DNA from: Roseilinea sp034431495
Lineage (GTDB): Bacteria; Chloroflexota; Anaerolineae; J036; Brachytrichaceae
NCBI GenBank assembly: GCA_034431495.1
Contig: DAOUDB010000332.1
Span: forward strand, 1-17,510
Length of the DNA: 17,510 nucleotides
Direction of reading: 5' to 3'
Part shown: positions 14,303 through 17,510 of the stretch, piece after piece
How positions within the stretch are numbered: position 1 is the stretch's first letter
How the letters are laid out: each line of letters opens with the position of its first letter
Position numbers and translations under genes: made by a program
The notes under the pieces: generated by a model
Told to the model about the DNA's origin: nothing
Database searches by the model: none
Seen by the model: the letters and a program-made list of their open reading frames with translations, nothing else

Positions 14303-14365
14303 AACGCGCGTGGTAGAGTGTGCCGCAGCAACACGCGCTACAACATACGCGACACGTGACCCGCA

Positions 14366-14869
14366 ATGCCCGTTCTGGAACCATTGTCATTCGAGTGCAT
14401 CAGCCACAGCGAGGAGCAGACACAGCGCCTCGGCGCGCGGCTCGCTGCGGCGCTGCCGGCCCACGCCATCATCGCGCTTTCCGGCCCGCTGGGCGCCGGC
14501 AAGACACACTTCGCGCGCGGCATCGGGCTGGCCTGGGGCGCGTCACAGCCCTTGCGCAGCCCAACGTTCACGCTGGTGCAGGAGCATCATCGCCCCGCCG
14601 ACGATCACACGCTCTACCACATCGACCTCTACCGCATCGAGCGCCACGAAGACATAGCCACACTGGGGTTGGATGAGATTTTGGATGACCAGACGGGCAT
14701 TGCCATCATCGAATGGGCTGAACGCGCCGAAAGCCTGATTCCCGACGAGGCTATCAAGGTGCGCTTCGAGATCGTCCAGGAGAACAAACGCCGGCTCACC
14801 TTCTCCACACAGGACACCGGCACATGGCAAATCCTGCTGGCCTTTCGCAAGAATGCGTTTGGGGTCTGA
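14366..14869 (+). CDS. tsaE: tRNA t6A biosynthesis ATPase TsaE
   Basis: A P-loop ATPase that works with TsaB and TsaD to make N6-threonylcarbamoyladenosine at tRNA position 37. It is 167 residues, the normal size. Walker A is GPLGAGKT (40-47). SPTFTLVQ (65-72) is the family's switch-like motif, HIDLYR (85-90) carries the conserved aspartate, and IIEWAER (114-120) the conserved Glu-Trp. The ATG lacks a strong ribosome-binding site. It is followed 48 bp later by tsaB, then rimI, a common cluster. TsaD is not in the window. Confidence 0.95.
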   Translation: MPVLEPLSFECISHSEEQTQRLGARLAAALPAHAIIALSGPLGAGKTHFARGIGLAWGASQPLRSPTFTLVQEHHRPADDHTLYHIDLYRIERHEDIATLGLDEILDDQTGIAIIEWAERAESLIPDEAIKVRFEIVQENKRRLTFSTQDTGTWQILLAFRKNAFGV

Positions 14870-14870
14870 C

Positions 14871-14971
14871 GATTTTGGATTTTAGGTTTTGGATTTCGAT
14901 CTCACGAGCGCAAACCGATGACTGACAACATTCCAAAATCCAAAATTGAAAATCCACAATCGGAGATCCTG
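14871..14971. repeat. Inverted A/T heptad repeat array spanning the tsaB start
   Basis: The left arm (14871-14903) is made of TTTTGGAT-type units and the right arm (14930-14957) of their complements. ATTTTGGATTTT (14872-14883) pairs perfectly with AAAATCCAAAAT (14935-14946). The tsaB ATG at 14918 lies in the loop, and the right arm is inside the coding sequence. The array belongs to the same repeat family as 3821-3899. Confidence 0.8.
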
Positions 14972-15610
14972 CTGGCGATCGACACCTGCACACGGCGCAG
15001 CAGCGTAGCACTGCGCGACCTGACGATGATCCGCGCCGAATGCGCCTGGGAAACAGAGCGTCATCACACTGCCGGCGTGAGCGAGCAGATACGCCGGCTG
15101 ATGCGCACCGCAAACATCAAGCCGGCCGACATCGGCGCGGTGGCCGTGGCGATCGGGCCGGGGTCGTTCACCGGCGTGCGCTGCGGTCTGGCAATCGCCA
15201 AAGGACTGGCCACCGCGCGTAATTTGCCTCTGATCGGCGTGACGGCGTTCGACGTGATAGCGGCCGCGCAACCCAATCACCACGTGCCGGTGTACGCGCT
15301 GGTCGAGGCCGGGCGTGGCCGGGTCGCCGCGCGCCGCTACGAATGGCGCGAGAGTGTCCTGTCCGTCGCCGACGACTGGCGCATCCAGAGTTGGAGCGCG
15401 TTTGCCGAATCGGTCGAGCCGCCGGCCTGGGTATGCGGCGACCTCACACCCGCGCTGGAATCGCTGCTCGAAATGCGCGCCGCCGTCGCGCCGGCCCCGC
15501 TCAACGTGCGCCGCGCCGGCTACCTGGCCGAGATCGGCTATGCCCGCTGGTTGAGCGGCGACGTGGACGACGCGATGACCCTGATGCCCATCTACCCGCC
15601 AGAGACGTAG
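14918..15610 (+). CDS. tsaB: tRNA t6A biosynthesis protein TsaB
   Basis: A non-catalytic actin/ASKHA-fold partner that dimerises with TsaD in the t6A complex. It is 230 residues, close to the E. coli length. The family start LLAIDTCTRRSSVAL appears only at residue 18, and the key motif AIGPGSFTGVRCGLAIAKGLA is at about 78-98. Residues 5-16 (IPKSKIENPQSE) are encoded by the A/T repeat array rather than by family sequence. There is no ATG, GTG or TTG between 14918 and the conserved start, so translation through the repeat seems unavoidable unless a CTG is used. The ribosome-binding site is poor. It is followed by rimI 16 bp later. Confidence 0.92.
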   Translation: MTDNIPKSKIENPQSEILLAIDTCTRRSSVALRDLTMIRAECAWETERHHTAGVSEQIRRLMRTANIKPADIGAVAVAIGPGSFTGVRCGLAIAKGLATARNLPLIGVTAFDVIAAAQPNHHVPVYALVEAGRGRVAARRYEWRESVLSVADDWRIQSWSAFAESVEPPAWVCGDLTPALESLLEMRAAVAPAPLNVRRAGYLAEIGYARWLSGDVDDAMTLMPIYPPET

Positions 15611-15613
15611 TGC

Positions 15614-15619
15614 TACACT
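15614..15619 (+). promoter_or_regulatory. Candidate -10 box for rimI (leaderless arrangement)
   Basis: TACACT is followed by 7 bases and then ATG 15627, which has no Shine-Dalgarno sequence. The spacing and hexamer are identical to those before hpt. The box lies 3 bases after the tsaB stop codon. Confidence 0.38.
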
Positions 15620-15626
15620 CACTATC

Positions 15627-16352
15627 ATGATGGCGCAAGCGGAATCGGGCAGGATCAAAGGAGACCTCGCGCAGAAGAGGCCGGACGCCCCGGCCGGGTT
15701 GAACGCAACAAGTTTCGAGATCGCGCCGATGATGCTGGCCGATATCCCGGCTGTCATGGACATCGAGCGCGCCTCTTTTCCACTGCCCTGGCCCGAGCAA
15801 GCTTATCGCTATGAGTTGCTGCAAAACGCCAACGCGCACTTTGTCGTCGCGCGCGCTGCCGGCCAGCCGGCCAACACGCAACCCGCGACACTGCCCAATC
15901 CCCCTCGCCCGCGTGGCTGGCTGCAACGCCTGCTCAGATCAAAATCCGTGTCGTCCGACACAGCGTCGGACACAGCGCAGGATGACTTATCTACGATTGT
16001 CGGATATGCCGGCATGTGGATGTTTGTGGACGAGGCGCACGTCAGCACCATTGCCTCCCATCCGGCCTGGCGTGGGCGAGGAGTCGGCGAACTGCTGCTA
16101 TTAAGCCTGATACGCGAGGCCGAGCGACGGAGCGCCCTGTTCGTGACGCTCGAAGTGCGCGTCAGCAACCTCGTGGCCCAGAATCTCTATCTTAAGTATG
16201 GTTTCCAGGAAGTCGGGCTGCGCAAGCGCTACTACCGCGACAACGGCGAGGACGCGCTGATCATGACAGTGCAAAATTTCCAGCAGCCCGAATACAAGCA
16301 GCGCCTAGCCGGACTGGAGCAGGCCCTGCGACGCCGGCTGTCCACAGCGTAG
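15627..16352 (+). CDS. rimI: GNAT N-acetyltransferase, RimI type
   Basis: RimI acetylates the N-terminal alanine of ribosomal protein S18 in E. coli; some homologues act on other proteins. This one is 241 residues, against about 150 for the family. The extra length is an N-terminal extension (about 1-28) and a loop (about 78-122) rich in Pro, Ala, Ser and Asp inside the GNAT core. Core motifs are FEIAPMMLADIPAVMDIERASFPLPW (30-55), the acetyl-CoA loop RGRGVG (149-154), and TLEVRVSNLVAQNLYLKYGF then RKRYYRDNGEDALIM (174-213), which gives the expected E176 and Y202/Y203. The start is uncertain because the extension is not conserved. It follows tsaB closely, as in many genomes. Confidence 0.9.
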   Translation: MMAQAESGRIKGDLAQKRPDAPAGLNATSFEIAPMMLADIPAVMDIERASFPLPWPEQAYRYELLQNANAHFVVARAAGQPANTQPATLPNPPRPRGWLQRLLRSKSVSSDTASDTAQDDLSTIVGYAGMWMFVDEAHVSTIASHPAWRGRGVGELLLLSLIREAERRSALFVTLEVRVSNLVAQNLYLKYGFQEVGLRKRYYRDNGEDALIMTVQNFQQPEYKQRLAGLEQALRRRLSTA

Positions 16353-16385
16353 CGCGCCGGCCAGCATTCCCCACCCTGCCCAACT

Positions 16386-16391
16386 TATAAT
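16386..16391 (+). promoter_or_regulatory. Candidate -10 box for the uracil-DNA glycosylase gene
   Basis: A perfect TATAAT ends 8 bases before ATG 16400, which lacks a Shine-Dalgarno sequence. The message would begin at or within 2 bases of the start codon. No clear -35 is visible. Confidence 0.45.
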
Positions 16392-16399
16392 CCAAGCCG

Positions 16400-17020
16400 A
16401 TGGAAAACTTGAACACCCTGGCGAGCGCAGTGCGCCAGTGCGCGCTGTGTCCGCTATCGCAGACGCGCACCAACGCCGTGCCCGGCGAAGGCCCGGCCAA
16501 CGCCGAAGTCATGTTCATCGGCGAAGGCCCCGGCTTTAACGAAGACAAGCAAGGCCGCCCGTTTGTCGGCGCGGCCGGGCAATTTTTGAATGAACTGCTG
16601 CAAATCGCCGGCTTCAAGCGCGATGAGGTGTACATCACCAACGTGGTCAAGTGCCGGCCACCCGGCAACCGCGACCCCCTGCCGGAAGAAATCCAGGCCT
16701 GCGCAAGCTACCTCGACCGACAGATCGAACTCATCAATCCCAAAGTGATCGTCACGCTGGGCCGCTTTTCGATGGCGCGCTGGTTCCCCAACGAGAAAAT
16801 CTCGGCTGTGCATGGCAAGGCCAAACGCAGCGGGGGGCGCGTTGTGGTGGCGATGTTCCACCCCGCCGCGGCGCTGCACCAGCAATCTCTGCGCGCCACA
16901 GTCGAGGAAGATTTCCGCAAACTCAAACAAATCGTGGCCGAGGCGCAGCGCAAACCGGAAGAAAAACCCGCCGACAAACCGCCGGCTGCCGATCAAGCCG
17001 AACAGCTCAGCCTGTTCTGA
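16400..17020 (+). CDS. Family 4 uracil-DNA glycosylase ([4Fe-4S])
   Basis: Removes uracil produced by cytosine deamination to start base-excision repair. It is 206 residues. The cluster cysteines are C14 and C17 (CALC), C85 (VKCRPPGNRDP) and C101 (ACASYL). The catalytic water/substrate motif is GEGPGFNEDKQGRPFVG (41-57), with Gly at the position usually Ala, and the second motif is FHPAAALH (153-160). The enzyme domain ends near residue 183. A charged linker rich in Lys, Glu and Pro follows (184-200), and the protein ends in QLSLF (202-206), which matches the consensus for bacterial sliding-clamp binding. Family 4 enzymes are typical of thermophiles and several non-thermophilic bacteria. It is co-oriented with rimI, 47 bp downstream, and probably has its own promoter. 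Confidence 0.95.
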   Translation: MENLNTLASAVRQCALCPLSQTRTNAVPGEGPANAEVMFIGEGPGFNEDKQGRPFVGAAGQFLNELLQIAGFKRDEVYITNVVKCRPPGNRDPLPEEIQACASYLDRQIELINPKVIVTLGRFSMARWFPNEKISAVHGKAKRSGGRVVVAMFHPAAALHQQSLRATVEEDFRKLKQIVAEAQRKPEEKPADKPPAADQAEQLSLF

Positions 17021-17033
17021 TAGAAATCGGCAA

Positions 17034-17087
17034 TCAGTAGCCAGTCGTCTTACATCTGACCGCTGACTACTGGTTGCTGGCTACTGA
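17034..17087. repeat. CAGTAGCC-type inverted repeat upstream of ubiD-like gene
   Basis: TCAGTAGCCAG (17034-17044) and CTGGCTACTGA (17077-17087) are perfect 11-bp inverted copies. Between them CTACTGG recurs (17068-17074) next to the right arm. The flanks CAGTCGTC and GACGACG are also related. It ends 8 bases before the next ATG. The style, short units in inverted arrays, resembles the A/T arrays elsewhere in the window, but the unit differs. Confidence 0.7.
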
Positions 17088-17094
17088 CGACGCC

Positions 17095-17510
17095 ATGCCC
17101 TACCGCAACCTGCGCGAATTTGTGCGCGACCTGGAACAGCGCGGCGAGTTGGCGCGCATTCAGGCCCCTGTCGATCCCGAACTGGAGATCACCGAGATCA
17201 CCGATCGGGTGAGCAAAGGGCCGGAACAACGCAACAAAGCCCTGCTGTTCGAGAATGTCAAAGGCGCATCATTGCCGGTGCTCATCAACGCCTTTGGCAG
17301 CGCCCGGCGTATGGCGCTGGCGCTCAACGTGTCGGCGCTGGACGAGCTGGGCAGCAACCTGGCCGCCGTGATCGACCTTAAATTGCCAAAGGGTCTGGGA
17401 GCTGCGCTGAATCGCGCCGGCGACATGCTGGGTGTGCTCGCCGCAATCGGGTTGAAACCGAAGATCGTCAAGCGCGCCCCCTGTCAGGATATTGTGGTCA
17501 CTGAGGAGGC
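17095..17510 (+). CDS. UbiD family decarboxylase, N-terminal part (runs off window)
   Basis: An open frame of 138 codons from ATG 17095 to the window edge with no stop. The N-terminus MPYRNLREFVRDLEQRGELARI and the blocks VDPELEITEITDRVSKGP, ALLFENVKG and LINAFGSARRMALALNV are those of the UbiD family, which decarboxylates aromatic and unsaturated acids with prenylated FMN. The prFMN-binding catalytic E-x-x-x-R region would lie beyond the edge, so activity cannot be checked. Many such genes serve ubiquinone or menaquinone synthesis; others act on unrelated acids. The start has no ribosome-binding site and follows an inverted repeat by 7 bases. Confidence 0.88.
   Translation, partial: MPYRNLREFVRDLEQRGELARIQAPVDPELEITEITDRVSKGPEQRNKALLFENVKGASLPVLINAFGSARRMALALNVSALDELGSNLAAVIDLKLPKGLGAALNRAGDMLGVLAAIGLKPKIVKRAPCQDIVVTEE

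Noticed and set aside
14871..14971. CRISPR-like array
   Set aside because: The units are 7-12 bases, A/T-rich and inverted, with no regular spacers and no cas genes.
14882..15763. 293-residue minus-strand frame
   Set aside because: Antisense to tsaB, including translated repeat at its C-terminus.

Overview
The window reads as a GC-rich (roughly 60% by eye) bacterial chromosome segment with ordinary, densely packed genes. Three things make a Chloroflexota (Anaerolineae-like) host my best guess, though not a proven one: the family 4 [4Fe-4S] uracil-DNA glycosylase, the overall protein flavour, and the intergenic arrays of short A/T-rich (TTTGGAT)n and CAGTAGCC-type repeats. No rRNA, tRNA, CRISPR array, phage gene or full-length insertion sequence was seen.

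Layout. 1-2207: the 3' end of gyrB (+), hpt (-), and a class V aminotransferase (+) divergent from hpt. 2322-9009: a long leftward block, read from its upstream end as an intact MFS transporter, a second MFS paralogue that is now broken, a family 2 glycosyltransferase, fabF, rnc (RNase III) and rplI (L9) behind its own promoter. 9146-14302: an accessory metabolic region with an aconitase/LeuC-like large subunit (+), a PTR1-like short-chain dehydrogenase (-), a small membrane protein (-), a mandelate-racemase-type enolase-superfamily enzyme (-), and a divergent xylose-isomerase-like TIM-barrel protein (+). The last two look like a sugar-acid or polyol pair sharing one control region. 14366-17510: a rightward housekeeping block, tsaE, tsaB and rimI (tRNA t6A synthesis plus an N-acetyltransferase), then a family 4 uracil-DNA glycosylase and the 5' part of a UbiD-family decarboxylase.

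The clearest unusual feature is a short palindromic element at 6997-7076. It is 80 bp, has imperfect terminal inverted repeats around a central 18-bp palindrome, and is flanked by a perfect 8-bp target duplication. It sits inside the second MFS gene. Removing the element plus one duplication copy (88 bp) restores one uninterrupted frame that matches the intact neighbour, so this is a non-autonomous MITE-like insertion.

Other points of interest are: inverted A/T repeat arrays at the 5' ends of rnc and tsaB, where they form a hairpin just ahead of the RNase III gene and encode the first residues of TsaB; a sliding-clamp-like QLSLF tail on the uracil-DNA glycosylase; an apparent Tyr-to-His change at the catalytic position of the SDR; an insertion of about 60 residues in the enolase-superfamily barrel; a proline-rich loop in RimI; and several starts that look leaderless. 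I found no evidence of a new multi-gene defence or mobile system.
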